Assembly: GCF_932276165.1 (NCBI RefSeq)
Contig: NC_064002.1
Location: 186,001-250,000 of the forward strand
Length of the DNA: 64,000 bases
DNA from: Plutella xylostella
Taxonomy: Eukaryota; Arthropoda; Insecta; Lepidoptera; Plutellidae
Direction of reading: 5' to 3'
The notes under the pieces were generated by a model. The model saw nothing but the letters and a program-made list of their open reading frames with translations, had not been told where the DNA came from and made no database searches. A program made the position numbers and the translations under genes. Shown piece after piece: positions 63,001 to 64,000 of this stretch; position 1 is the first letter of the stretch, and the number at the start of each line of letters is the position of its first letter.

Positions 63001-64000
63001 GTAGCAAGAATCAAATTACGAAAGCAAGTTAAAGATGCACACACTATTAACCCTAAATGCCTGAGGGGAATTAATATCTAAATTAAAAAATCTGTAAGTC
63101 GAACTTATCTGCGATCATCATAAATTAGCCAAATAAGCGGGAGCTCTGAAAAATGGCAGCCATTTATCCGTCCAAAAGAAAACTGCAAGCGACGACGTTA
63201 CTGGTGCGGTCGCTTTAAGTCTAAACGGCATGCAATAGGGTTGATAATAAATGGGGGTAAATGAATGGAGAAATTGGCGTCTTATTGCTTCTGGTTCGAT
63301 CTGACATCGATCCGCGTAACGCACGTATGTGGCGTGAGTTACAAGCGATAGCGGAGACGTTAAATATTCAAAAAACTTTATTTATCGGCATTATTTGGCA
63401 TATCATTGTACTGTTTTTGATAGTCTGCGAGTACATAATATAATTATGTAAGTAGAAGATTTCATACACAAACTGAAACCCACTGTAGCCAAGCTATAGC
63501 TGTGGTATTGAGTTGAATCATTGACCAATTTATATTATTATGCTTCATCTTTTTAATACGTAGTGCGTTGCAAGCGCCCGCTGTCTCACCGCTCTTGCGC
63601 CGCCTCTCCGCCGGCTGGTAATGGGGTGAGCGATCGTCGTTTGTTTCTGGATGCGGCTCACGTCGTGCCTCCAGGAATTACGCGATCCCCGCGCCGGCGA
63701 ATCTTCGCCCAATCGATGCGGGAACAAATCAGCTCTATTCGCTCCTGGCAGCCTGGTACCGCTACTCGCTGCTTGCTGAATCAATCCGTGCTTGCGGTAT
63801 TAGAAAAAAACCTAAAAAAGCTTTGGAAGGATTTAAATTACCTACTACAAATTGCAAATTTTAATGATAAACCCAGTTATGTTTATTATATGTGTATATG
63901 ATCATGATCAGCATATCCATGCTTCGTTAGTCATACATATCATAAGTTACATTTCGTCTTGTTAATTTATAGTATTGGTAGAAAATGAGAGAAAATCCAA
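60022..64000. other. No gene seen; several GC-rich patches
   Basis: GC patches at 60510-60600, 60975-61060, 61425-61510 and 63560-63720 lie in otherwise AT-rich DNA. The last gives open frames on both strands (112 and 79 codons) with no domain. The final 200 bp is featureless. Confidence 0.55.

Noticed and set aside
63563..63901. 112-codon plus-strand frame in a GC-rich patch
   Set aside because: A 79-codon frame is open on the other strand over the same bases; no domain, no clear splice borders.

Overview
The window looks like gene-poor insect nuclear DNA, most likely from a moth or butterfly. It is AT-rich with scattered short GC-rich islands, many TAGG/CCTA-rich microsatellite-like stretches, and repeat families with the form and sequence of those common in Lepidoptera: GACAGACG-microsatellite elements, a 'ctgcctaccccttcgggg' repeat fragment, TA-flanked palindromic MITEs and Harbinger-like MITEs. 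The assignment to Lepidoptera is an inference from recognised repeat style, not from a gene. There are no bacterial features: no operons, ribosome binding sites, rRNA, tRNA or CRISPR.

Only one protein-coding segment is recognisable. It is a single exon of a THAP zinc-finger protein on the minus strand (43653-43875) that ends at a consensus GTAAGT splice donor. One zinc-binding cysteine reads as tyrosine. Almost every other open frame is 60-124 codons long, often overlaps another frame on the opposite strand, often begins at GTG in this eukaryotic DNA, and resembles no family I know. The remaining ~63.7 kb is intergenic or intronic.

Layout. 1-19 kb: unique, mixed-composition DNA with GC islands every 1-3 kb, broken by three small inverted-repeat elements (3305, 5687, 13780) and a short protein-like ORF (5799-5909). 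19-32.5 kb: several MITEs (19197, 24740, 25878, 27524, 32176) and two short tandem duplications. 32.5-42 kb: long unique sequence with a visible strand-composition reversal near 35.65 kb, a 73-bp hairpin MITE (36543) and a dense ATCGAT/CGATA cluster (38.75-38.97 kb) that looks regulatory. 42-50 kb: the most repeat-dense part, with a MITE nested in a MITE (42030-42330), the THAP exon, a microsatellite-bearing element (44253), a 1.15-kb element with many CGGCC motifs (46289-47442), and an inverted sequence pair (48183/49385) enclosing another MITE. 50-64 kb: unique DNA with SINE/LINE-like fragments, a second CGATA cluster (53.3 kb), a 558-bp microsatellite element (54869) and a 986-bp element with eight GTACCTTGGGAC motifs (59036-60021).

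The best candidates for something undescribed are the two elements at 46289-47442 and 59036-60021. They share a TA flank and the terminal bases GGGTAA but differ inside. Each carries its own short motif repeated many times in its subterminal and internal DNA, as expected for arrays of transposase-binding sites. Because genes are so sparse, no pathway or operon logic can be drawn. The unique blocks are best read as candidate regulatory DNA or introns around a developmental gene outside the window, which I cannot identify.
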